The notes under the pieces: generated by a model
Told to the model about the DNA's origin: nothing
The model's input: the letters and a program-made list of their open reading frames with translations, nothing else
The model's database searches: none
Shown here: piece after piece, positions 1 to 8,337 of the stretch
How the letters are laid out: the number at the start of each line of letters is the position of its first letter
Position numbering within the stretch: position 1 is the first letter of the stretch
Program-made: the position numbers and the translations under genes
Assembly: GCA_016207765.1 (NCBI GenBank)
Contig: JACQOY010000213.1
Span: 1 to 8,337 of the forward strand
Length of the DNA: 8,337 nt
Source: Deltaproteobacteria bacterium
Lineage (GTDB): Bacteria; UBA10199; SBBF01
Direction: 5' to 3'

Positions 1-2711
1 CCTGTAAAGGGGAAAAGCCGGCGCGTATCGATAAAACCCTCCTTGAAAGGCCAGCTCTCCGCTTTGGCTTGGGCCAACGCCCGATTGACCATTTCTTCCG
101 TTCGGGCAAATCCCTCTTCGTCCTCCGGGGTTTTCACCGGTTCATGCCCCGCCAGGGCCATCGAGACGGTTAATGTTCTGAGAAACGGCTGATACCCCCC
201 TGGTTTTTCGGGAGAAAAAACCCACCTCTCGGAAATGTCCGTCGAACGATCCTCCTTTTCCCACATCGGCAGGCGTTTTGTTTCCACCGATGGATCGCGC
301 CTCAACTCGGTTTTCAGCCCGCTTTCATCCAGGTAACGGCGAATCTTTTCGACCGGCACCTTTTGCCCCATGCCGTTTCTGACAGGAACATGAAGAACCA
401 GATGGTCCCCCGATACCAACCGGGAAACCGGCCTGGCGCTCAATTGAAACGCCTTCATCAGTGTTTCCGCCCATCCATGCAGATCAAAACCTCCCAACCC
501 CTCCGGCAGGTGAAGGTCCAACTGATGCATATCCACCTTGTGGTAGTCGTGAAAGGAACGGTCCGCAAACATCTGCCGGACCAGACGTTGGACAAGCCGG
601 CAGTAAGCGACCGGATCGATTTCTTGGCCATTGTGATCCCGGTTGGAAAACGAGATCACGATGTGATCCCCCCCGGAGGGCTTAAGGATCGGATCGGGCA
701 TGTTCATCATGCGGGCGGCCAGAAAAAGGGTGTCACGAACCCGGTTGAAATCGGTGTCCACTTCATCGAGTGGGGGATAAATGGCTTGATACGCCTTGAA
801 CGAATCGTATTCGAGGGCGGCCAGGTGTCGGTTTCCCGACAAGGCCACCTCCTGAAGGAAAAAATTGCTTCCAACCTCCTCTTTTGCATCGCCCCTCTGG
901 ACCCGAAAAACAGCATGTTGTTTGGGGGTCCAATTATTGCGGGGATCGGTAATCGCCTGCGAATAAAACGCCCGGTACCCTTCCAGCAATTGCCGGGTCA
1001 CTTCTTGAAGCGCCTCAAGGCGGTCGGCAACATCGGAGGGGGGGGCATCGGGGGGAAGTTCCGCCAGACGGCGCGCCCGGGCCAGAAACTGCTCGATCAA
1101 TCCCCCCCGGCTCCCTTCGCGGCTATGGGAAAGGTATCCTTTCATCCGTTCCAGGCGGGGAATAACCCTCAAAAGATGATTGACCAGAGGGTTAAGCCGG
1201 TCGTCGTTTTTCGGATGAAGCCCCGGAACGGCAAACTCCCCCAATTGGAATGCGGGAGTTGAGGAACCCGTTTCCGGCATCAGTTGCGGATTTTCCGACG
1301 GCTGATACTGCCCCGGGCCGACATACCCGGCAAACCGGCGTTGCGCCTTGAGCCAGCGCTCATGCAAGGGATCTCCACGGGGTGGAAGGGCCCCTTCCTC
1401 ATAAACCGGATTTTGAATCGACCCTTTTACCCCGGCGGAGGGGGTATCCAGATCAGCCTGTTCCCGTTGTTCAAAAAAGGTGGTTTGGGCGGCAAGAAGA
1501 CCGTTCATGCCGATCAGGGCCTTAAGCACCAGGGCATCAAGAGTTTGAATGACGACGGGATCCCGGCTTCCGCGAATCCGCTCAAACGGCGGTTCCTTCC
1601 TGCCAAGCAGTCGCCGCGCTTTCATCATTCCCATCTTCTTTAAATCATCCACCCGCAATTGGCCGCTGAATTCAATAACGGGGGCAAAGGCATCAAGATC
1701 ATCCGGCGTTTTGATGGCATAGTCATAGAGATCCCGCCGCGCGATGACCCGTTCCGACACCACAATCCGTGGACTGAAAGAATCGATCACCTCCGGATCA
1801 ACGCGCGGCATGGTCGCCAGCCGGGTTGCAATATCGCTTGAGTAATCGGTCAATTGGGCCCTCACCCTGGCGGCAGAGGGGGCCACAAAGGAAAAACTGG
1901 TCCGCTCCGGGTTTTGCACCATTCCCGGAAAATGCTCTTTGAGCCATCCTTTGACCACAGAAAGGAGAACGTCTCCATGACGCCCGCTGGAATCCTTTTC
2001 ATTGAGCGAGGTCATGTTGATGTGAGCGCGGAAAACGGGAATCGGCTGATCTGATTCCCATAATCCGTTTCGGACCGAGTTGTAGAGCATGATCCAGATG
2101 GTGTCGTGTTCGAACAAAAGATCGCGCAGATCGACGTAGGCCCTTCTCAAAAATTTTTCCACATCGCGGTTGAAAAGATTGCTCCGCACCTCGGGCGTCG
2201 CTTCTTCGGGGGGGATAGCCGCAATTCCCCCCAAAACCTGCTCCATCACGAGCATCTCATCGGTAAAATAACTGCGCAAATCGGGGGGGAGCCTGAGATA
2301 GCGCCTTAACCCCTCATCGATCGGCGGCGAAATTTTTCCCGGAAGATCGCAGGCGAACAAAATCATCCCGTATCGGAGGAGATCCACCCCATATTCGGCA
2401 AATACTTCAGTCGGATCGATCTGGCGCTCCGTTGTGCCGTTTCTTCTGGGAACTATCTCATGAGCGTGGTGCGTAGCGGCCCCAAACCGGCGGGAGAGAA
2501 TCCAAAACCATTCCTGAAACGTCTCCCTGTTTGTGGAGGCCACCTCCCGATAGGCCCCGCGGATCACCTCCCAGTCTTCAAGGACAAGCTCCCCCCTTTG
2601 GGCACCGGCAAGGATTTCCTCCCGTCGGCCAAGAATAGACGGGTCGGCCCCTTTGGTTTCATTATAGGCGTTAAAAAGAAATACCAGCTGATCATTGAGA
2701 CTAATCGGCAT
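1..2711 (-). CDS. Large uncharacterised protein with degenerate GGDEF-like segments (3' end outside window)
   Basis: An uninterrupted frame of 903 codons is visible and continues past the left edge. The ATG at 2711 is preceded two codons upstream by an in-frame TGA, so it is the earliest possible ATG start; its ribosome site is weak (AAGTG-like). I do not recognise the family as a whole. No signal peptide or membrane helix is apparent, so it is probably cytosolic. Residues about 588-690 read like a diverged GGDEF (nucleotidyl cyclase palm) domain: TDP at 588-590, LEYDSFK at 633-639 in place of the usual DxDxFK strand, RDTLFLAARM near 659-668, then GGDHIVISF at 680-688. The first metal-binding Asp position is Glu634 and the usual Asn is Gln642, so normal diguanylate cyclase activity is doubtful. 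Residues about 725-800 look like a second copy (GDHLVLHV, 768-775) and 226-280 like a third without the GGD turn. The gene lies 84 bp downstream of nuoN on the same strand; read-through or a separate promoter in that A+T-rich gap are both possible. The frame is certain; the domain reading is tentative. Confidence 0.85.
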   Translation of the reverse strand, partial: MPISLNDQLVFLFNAYNETKGADPSILGRREEILAGAQRGELVLEDWEVIRGAYREVASTNRETFQEWFWILSRRFGAATHHAHEIVPRRNGTTERQIDPTEVFAEYGVDLLRYGMILFACDLPGKISPPIDEGLRRYLRLPPDLRSYFTDEMLVMEQVLGGIAAIPPEEATPEVRSNLFNRDVEKFLRRAYVDLRDLLFEHDTIWIMLYNSVRNGLWESDQPIPVFRAHINMTSLNEKDSSGRHGDVLLSVVKGWLKEHFPGMVQNPERTSFSFVAPSAARVRAQLTDYSSDIATRLATMPRVDPEVIDSFSPRIVVSERVIARRDLYDYAIKTPDDLDAFAPVIEFSGQLRVDDLKKMGMMKARRLLGRKEPPFERIRGSRDPVVIQTLDALVLKALIGMNGLLAAQTTFFEQREQADLDTPSAGVKGSIQNPVYEEGALPPRGDPLHERWLKAQRRFAGYVGPGQYQPSENPQLMPETGSSTPAFQLGEFAVPGLHPKNDDRLNPLVNHLLRVIPRLERMKGYLSHSREGSRGGLIEQFLARARRLAELPPDAPPSDVADRLEALQEVTRQLLEGYRAFYSQAITDPRNNWTPKQHAVFRVQRGDAKEEVGSNFFLQEVALSGNRHLAALEYDSFKAYQAIYPPLDEVDTDFNRVRDTLFLAARMMNMPDPILKPSGGDHIVISFSNRDHNGQEIDPVAYCRLVQRLVRQMFADRSFHDYHKVDMHQLDLHLPEGLGGFDLHGWAETLMKAFQLSARPVSRLVSGDHLVLHVPVRNGMGQKVPVEKIRRYLDESGLKTELRRDPSVETKRLPMWEKEDRSTDISERWVFSPEKPGGYQPFLRTLTVSMALAGHEPVKTPEDEEGFARTEEMVNRALAQAKAESWPFKEGFIDTRRLFPFT

Positions 2712-2795
2712 AAATCACTTGTTTATCGGATTTGGGTTGAAAAAGTTGCGCGAAATAAGAGGAAAAAAGATAATAATAGAGTGTATAAAGAATGC

Positions 2796-4315
2796 TTATT
2801 TGAACGCTGTAGCGGCCTTTTGGGCCATATCGATGTAGGGAAGAGGCCAAATTCCAAGAAGAATCACCGCCACGGCGCAAAAAACAAGGGAAAGCATGAG
2901 GGGAAACGGAATTTCCCCCCCTTTCACCTTTTCCGGTGCGCCGCAGAAATACATCATCACCAGCGGGCGGAGATAATAATAGGCCGAAATGACCGTGGTG
3001 ATCATGCCTAAAACGGCAAGGCCGATGAAGCCGTTCTTGACGGCAAAAGAGAAGATGCCGTACTTCGCGGCAAACCCCACCGTCGGCGGAACACCGAGAA
3101 GGGAAATCATGAAAAGCGAAAAAACCGCCGCCAAAACGGGGCGGGAATAGCCGAGGCCGGTCAAGTCGGCAAACTGGGTCGCCTCCCTTTTTTCATCCAC
3201 CATCACCGAAAGGACGGCAAAGGCGCCGAGCGTCATGCAACTATAGCCGGCCAGATAAAAAAGGACCGCCGAAGAAACCGAGGGATCGAATTTTCCGCTC
3301 TGATAGCCGACAGACAACCCCAAGAGCAGATACCCGGCGTGCGATATCGATGAATAAGCAAGCATCCGCTTCACGTTATCCTGAACGATCGCCGCCAGGT
3401 TTCCCACCAGGAGGGTGAGGATCACGCAAATCTGAAGCACCTGCGACACCACCGCCGTGGGAAGGTAATTCAGCGCGGTGAGGACCCGGATGAAGAGGGC
3501 GAACGCCGCCACCTTCACGCCGGTGGCCATAAACCCGGTGACGGGGGTCGGGGCCCCTTCGTAGACATCGGGGACCCAGAAATGAAACGGAACGAGCGCC
3601 AGTTTGAAGAAAAAACCACCAAGCATGAGAACAACGGCAATTCGCGGCAAGAAAGCTGTATCGGGAAAAATAGCCACTTTATGGAATTCACTGAGACGAA
3701 ACTCGCCAACAGCCCCGTAGAGAAGGACAATTCCATAGAGCAACAACGCCGAGGCGACAGATCCCATCACGTAATATTTCATCGCCGCCTCGCCGCTTCT
3801 GACATCGCGGCGGTTGAAACCGACCATCACATAAACGGCCAGCGACATGGTCTCGAGGCCGATGAAGTTGACAATCAGGTGATCGGAGGCGAAGAGAAAA
3901 ATCATGCCGACAACCGCAAAGAGGGTGAGCGTCACCATATCGCCAGCCGGGCCGAGGCGGCCTGCCGGGCCGAGGCGGCCTGCCGGGCTCCCGCCGGCTG
4001 AAACTTTTCCCAGCAGGCGAAAGTAGGAGGCGGAGTTCAAAAGATGGAGAAGGCCGATAAAAATAACCAGGATGACAAAAAAGCGGGTTGCCTTGTCGGA
4101 GACCAGCAGATCCTGGGCGATGGTCTCTCCCGAGAGCCACTGCCGAAAGGCAAAAAAGAGGGCAACGGCCATTCCCAGAAACCCGACAATGAAAACCGCC
4201 GTCCCTCCTTTTTTGGGCCAGAGGCCATCCGTCAAAAGACAAACCAGCCCAGTCCCGGTCAAAATCCAGATTGGAAGACCGGCGTGGAAGAGGGAGATTA
4301 GGTATTGAAGATCGA

Positions 4316-4319
<4 letters not shown>
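2796..4319 (-). CDS. nuoN: NADH-quinone oxidoreductase subunit N
   Basis: NuoN is an antiporter-like subunit of the complex I membrane arm and forms one of the proton channels coupled to quinone reduction. The 507-residue product is a polytopic membrane protein with the family signatures: NFIGLETMSL with the conserved membrane Glu at 156, FFFKLALVPFHFWVPDVYEG with Lys239 in the broken helix, a second Lys at 269, and AYSSISHAGY in the distal half. The start is the ATG at 4319, which overlaps the nuoM stop as ATGA. There is no Shine-Dalgarno sequence in front of it because that DNA is a heptamer repeat, so translation is probably coupled to nuoM. It is somewhat longer than the E. coli protein (485 aa), partly because of a Gly/Pro/Ala/Arg-rich in-frame repeat at residues 109-126, in the loop just before the segment beginning DMVTLTLF. 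Stop is TAA, and the operon core ends here. Confidence 0.96.
3946..3987. repeat. 18-bp G+C-rich tandem repeat inside nuoN
   Basis: Two exact 18-bp copies (3946-3963 and 3964-3981) are followed by the first six bases of a third (3982-3987). Each contains the small palindrome GGCCG-AGG-CGGCC. Eighteen is divisible by three, so nuoN stays in frame and reads the repeat as AGRLGP twice (residues 113-124), followed by AG. The Gly/Pro/Ala/Arg-rich peptide sits between two hydrophobic segments and is unlike the rest of the protein. Confidence 0.9.
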
Positions 4320-5884
<1,565 letters not shown>

Positions 5885-5886
5885 TG

Positions 5887-7845
5887 TTATTTCACCGTAA
5901 AAATCAAAAGGGCCACCAAAGCCACCCACAAATACAACAAATAATGCCCAACGAGGCCCGTCTGGATCCGCGAGAGGACCCGCGCCGAAAATCCGGCCAT
6001 GTCGGTCCATCCATGAACCAGAAAACCGTCGAAGAGTTTTTCATCCGAAATCTTCCAGAGGAATTTTTCCGAAACAACGCGGATGGGGCGGATAATCAGC
6101 GCGTCGTACAATTCATCCACCCTGAATTTTTCCAGCACCAGGTTGTAAACGGAGCGGAACCTCTCCGTGATAACGGCGGGCCAGTTGAGATTCCGGCGAT
6201 AGAGGGCAACCGAAATAAGCGAGATAACCAGCGCCCAAAAAGTGGAAAGTCCCATCAGCCCCAGTTCCAGCGCGGGATTCCCTTCGTGACCAACCGATGG
6301 AGGCATCACCGCCGCAAGCCAGTGGTGGAACCGGTTATGCCCCCCCAAAACCTCCGGCACCCCCAAAAATCCGCCAACAGCCGCCAAAACAGCCAGAATA
6401 ATGAGGGGAATCGTCATCACCCAGGGCGATTCGTGGAGATGGTCGGGATGCGGGTGCCGTGTCTTCCCCAAAAAGGTGGTAACGAAAAGACGGAACATAT
6501 AAAAAGCGGTGATCCCCGCAGTAAACAAAGCGACTCCATAGAATGGCCAAGAGCCATACAAAAAAGTGTTCCAGAGGATTTCATCCTTGCTGAAAAAACC
6601 GGCCAGCGGCGGAATGCCGGCGATGGCCAGTGTGGAAACCAGAAAGGTGGTCGCCGTCACCGGCATTTTTTTGAAGAGCCCCCCCATATTCCGGATGTCC
6701 TGGTCGTGGCAGGCATGAATGACGCTTCCCGAACCAAGAAAGAGACAGGCCTTGAAGAAGGCGTGCGTCACCAGATGAAAGATCGCCGCCGAGTAGGCCC
6801 CCACGCCGAGGGCCAAAAACATGTAGCCGAGTTGCGAAACGGTGGAATAGGCCAGAACTTTTTTGATGTCGAACTGGGTAAGCCCGATAAGCGCCGCCAT
6901 AAGAGCGGTGGCCAGGCCGATGCAGGAAATGACTTGCAGGGTAAACGGGGCGAGGGCGAAAAGAAACCCAAGACGCGCGACCATGTAGATTCCCGCCGTC
7001 ACCATCGTGGCGGCGTGGATGAGGGCGGAAACCGGCGTCGGGCCGGCCATGGCGTCGGGGAGCCAGACATAGAGGGGAATTTGCGCCGATTTTCCGGTGG
7101 CCCCGACAAACAGACACAACGTAATGGCGGTGGCCAGCGGCGCCAGCCACTCCTTGTTTGCGGCAAGGTATGAATAGCTGAAAAAAGACCGGGAGAGAGG
7201 ATCGCCGTCCGCTTGCCCCTGTAATCCAAAGGCGTAGAGGATCAGAAAGAGGCCGATCAAAAACCCGAAATCGCCTATCCGATTGACGACAAAGGCCTTC
7301 TTGCCGCAGGCGGCCTTTTGGGGATCGGTAAACCAGAAACCGATCAAGAGGTACGAGCAAAGTCCAACCCCTTCCCAGCCCACAAAGAGAACCAGAAGAT
7401 TGTCCCCCATCACCAACAGGAGCATGAAAAAAAGGAAAAGATTCAGGTAAGAAAAATAGCGCGCGAACCCGTCGTCTTTTTTCATGTAGCCGATGGAGTA
7501 GATGTGGATCAGGGAACCGACTCCGGTAACCACCAGCATCATCACCGACGAGAGGGGATCGATCAGAAAGGCAAAATCAACTGAAACGAGCGGAACATCG
7601 AGCCAGGTGAGGAGCGGACCGGACGAAAGGGAGGCCCCCTCTTCCATTCCCTTCAAGGTCAGAAAGGCCCATACGGCCAGAACAAACGAGGCGATCGGAA
7701 ACAGGCAACCGATAACGGACGGGATGATTTCCGGTCCGGCCTTCCGCCTCCTGGCCCATGCCAAAGCGATCGCCGAGTTGAGAAGGAAACCAACAAGCGG
7801 CAGGGCCGGGATCAGACTAATAAGTTGTGTTGGAAAATTTATCAT
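5887..7845 (-). CDS. nuoL: NADH-quinone oxidoreductase subunit L
   Basis: NuoL is the distal antiporter-like subunit of the complex I membrane arm. The 652-residue product has the family hallmarks: LFVGWEGVGLCSYLLIGFW with the membrane Glu at 158, GATGKSAQIPLYVWLPDAMAG with Lys252, and VSALIHAATMVTAG with His277. Near the middle it has VLAYSTVSQLGYMFLALG, and VTHAFFKACLFLGSGSVIHA follows. The region from about residue 570, beginning FRVDELYD, is hydrophilic and helical, as expected for the lateral helix that runs along NuoM and NuoN, and a final membrane segment lies at about 630-650. It is longer than E. coli NuoL (613 aa) but ordinary for the family. The ATG at 7845 (MINFPTQL) has a GGAG eight bases upstream, contributed by the heptamer array. 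The TAA stop leaves a two-base gap before nuoM. Confidence 0.97.
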   Translation of the reverse strand: MINFPTQLISLIPALPLVGFLLNSAIALAWARRRKAGPEIIPSVIGCLFPIASFVLAVWAFLTLKGMEEGASLSSGPLLTWLDVPLVSVDFAFLIDPLSSVMMLVVTGVGSLIHIYSIGYMKKDDGFARYFSYLNLFLFFMLLLVMGDNLLVLFVGWEGVGLCSYLLIGFWFTDPQKAACGKKAFVVNRIGDFGFLIGLFLILYAFGLQGQADGDPLSRSFFSYSYLAANKEWLAPLATAITLCLFVGATGKSAQIPLYVWLPDAMAGPTPVSALIHAATMVTAGIYMVARLGFLFALAPFTLQVISCIGLATALMAALIGLTQFDIKKVLAYSTVSQLGYMFLALGVGAYSAAIFHLVTHAFFKACLFLGSGSVIHACHDQDIRNMGGLFKKMPVTATTFLVSTLAIAGIPPLAGFFSKDEILWNTFLYGSWPFYGVALFTAGITAFYMFRLFVTTFLGKTRHPHPDHLHESPWVMTIPLIILAVLAAVGGFLGVPEVLGGHNRFHHWLAAVMPPSVGHEGNPALELGLMGLSTFWALVISLISVALYRRNLNWPAVITERFRSVYNLVLEKFRVDELYDALIIRPIRVVSEKFLWKISDEKLFDGFLVHGWTDMAGFSARVLSRIQTGLVGHYLLYLWVALVALLIFTVK

Positions 7846-7853
7846 TTTTTAAA

Positions 7854-7857
7854 CTCC
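7854..7857 (-). promoter_or_regulatory. Shine-Dalgarno site of nuoL, inside a heptamer unit
   Basis: On the minus strand the last TACGGAG heptad supplies GGAG, followed by an eight-base A/T spacer and the nuoL ATG. It is the only plausible ribosome site for nuoL and helps fix the start at 7845. Further GGAG cores occur in the adjacent upstream heptad. Confidence 0.65.
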
Positions 7858-7884
7858 GTACTCCGTACTCATTATTCCGTACTT
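7854..7884. repeat. Heptamer tandem array between nuoK and nuoL
   Basis: The plus strand reads CTCCGTA, CTCCGTA, CTCATTA, TTCCGTA and CTT in exact 7-bp register, i.e. TACGGAG-type units on the transcribed strand. The array fills most of the 41-bp intergenic space, ending two bases short of the nuoK stop codon. The third unit has diverged most. Unlike the other two arrays in this operon it has no inverted partner. Confidence 0.9.
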
Positions 7885-7886
7885 CT

Positions 7887-8189
7887 TCACCCTCCCATAA
7901 TCCTCCAATCGGTCGTCTTGATCGTCCGCCGATTCCGAAACAGCGTCACCACAATGGCGAGCCCGATGCCCGCCTCGGCGGCCGCGACCGTCATGATAAA
8001 AAAGGCCACCACATGGCCGTCCATCCGGCCCAAGTACCGCGAAACGGCGATCAACAAAAGATTGATCGCATTCATCAATACCTCAAGGCTCATCAGCACG
8101 ATGAGGAGGTTTTTCCGGATGACCACGCCTAACAGACCCAGCGTAAACAACAGCGCCGATAGAATCAGGTAATGATGTATTGTAATCAT
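7887..8189 (-). CDS. nuoK: NADH-quinone oxidoreductase subunit K
   Basis: NuoK is a small three-helix membrane subunit of complex I (MrpC-like), located between NuoJ/NuoA and NuoN and contributing key carboxylates to the central proton path. The 100-residue product matches the family length and keeps both conserved membrane glutamates: Glu36 in VLMSLEVLMNAINLLL and Glu72 in AAAEAGIGLAIV. I choose the ATG at 8189 (MITIHHYLIL), which gives the family N-terminus. The frame also offers a TTG at 8204, but this lies inside the heptamer repeat. No Shine-Dalgarno sequence is visible before the ATG; the repeat occupies the place where it would be. Stop is TGA, right at the next heptamer array. Confidence 0.95.
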   Translation of the reverse strand: MITIHHYLILSALLFTLGLLGVVIRKNLLIVLMSLEVLMNAINLLLIAVSRYLGRMDGHVVAFFIMTVAAAEAGIGLAIVVTLFRNRRTIKTTDWRIMGG

Positions 8190-8196
8190 ACTATTC

Positions 8197-8289
8197 AGGT
8201 TCAAGGTTAAAAAAGTTCAAGGTTCAAAGTTCAAAACCCCAAACTTTTTTAACTTTGAACTTTTTTAACTTTGAACTTTTTGAACCTTT
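8197..8289. repeat. Large inverted heptamer element between nuoJ and nuoK
   Basis: The left arm (8197-8236) on the plus strand is built of AGGTTCA, AGGTTAA, AAGTTCA, AGGTTCA and AAGTTCA, with a two-base insertion after the second unit. The right arm (about 8241-8289) is the same motif in reverse orientation (TTTGAAC and TTTTAAC units with extra T runs, ending TTTGAACCTTT). A short ACCCC-containing centre separates the arms, so the element could fold into a long A+T-rich hairpin. It occupies nearly all of the 104-bp gap between the nuoJ stop and the nuoK start. Confidence 0.9.
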
Positions 8290-8293
8290 AACC

Positions 8294-8337
8294 CTATTCT
8301 TTCTTCCCCAACACCAGCGCCCCGATAATCGCCACCA
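8294..8337 (-). CDS. nuoJ: NADH-quinone oxidoreductase subunit J, C-terminal end only
   Basis: Fourteen codons of an open frame enter from the right edge and end at a TAG (8296-8294). The 13 complete sense codons read VAIIGALVLGKKE. The hydrophobic ...GALVLGKKE ending is typical of NuoJ, whose last membrane helix is followed by a short basic tail. The position immediately upstream of nuoK is exactly where nuoJ lies in bacterial complex I operons. The call rests mostly on that context because so little is visible. Confidence 0.75.
   Translation of the reverse strand, partial: VAIIGALVLGKKE

Noticed and set aside
1038..1045. An 8-base G tract, with several 7-base G/C tracts elsewhere, in the large gene as possible phase-variation sites
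   Set aside because: An equally long tract occurs in nuoM (5405-5412), an essential-type gene, so such runs seem to be a general trait of this genome's Gly/Pro codon use and not a switch.
2712..2795. A terminator or clear promoter in the A+T-rich gap after nuoN
   Set aside because: No G+C-rich stem followed by a T run is visible, and no -35/-10 pair with proper spacing stands out; only the base composition changes, so neither is called.
5885..6010. An upstream start for nuoM that would add 42 residues
   Set aside because: It would overlap the conserved nuoL C-terminus by 124 bp and add a non-conserved leader; the ATG at 5884 gives the family N-terminus.

Overview
The window holds the 3' half of a complex I (NADH:quinone oxidoreductase) operon, all on the minus strand, followed downstream by one large gene I do not recognise. 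Reading in the direction of transcription (high to low coordinates) the order is: the last codons of nuoJ, complete nuoK, nuoL, nuoM and nuoN, an 84-bp A+T-rich gap, then a reading frame of at least 903 codons that runs off the left edge. No convincing gene lies on the plus strand. The long plus-strand open frames are antisense shadows, in G+C-rich codons, of the minus-strand genes.

The J-K-L-M-N order and the protein types indicate a Gram-negative bacterium with a standard 14-subunit type of complex I. Moderate G+C, antiporter-like subunits of ordinary length and intergenic heptamer arrays would fit a deltaproteobacterial or related candidate lineage, but I cannot fix the taxon from this sequence. 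NuoL, NuoM and NuoN are the three antiporter-like proton-pumping subunits and NuoK and NuoJ are small membrane subunits. Together they form most of the membrane arm that couples quinone reduction to proton export. The conserved membrane Glu and Lys residues are present in every subunit checked, so the pump looks functional.

The unusual part is the junctions. Three of the four junctions carry exact-period 7-bp repeats, each of a different sequence: GTTCAA-type heptads between nuoJ and nuoK, TACGGAG heptads between nuoK and nuoL, and GACCAGT/GACAAGG-type heptads at the nuoM-nuoN junction. Two of the arrays are arranged as long imperfect inverted repeats. One array supplies the apparent Shine-Dalgarno sequence of nuoL. 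Another is translated as a C-terminal tail of NuoM, ending in an ATGA overlap with nuoN. A separate 18-bp G+C-rich repeat is inserted in frame in a NuoN loop.

The left third (1-2711) is one soluble-looking protein whose C-terminal half contains a degenerate GGDEF-like segment with a GGDH motif, followed by what looks like a diverged second copy. A third segment near the N-terminus also resembles this fold. These are readings by eye and are offered as hypotheses.
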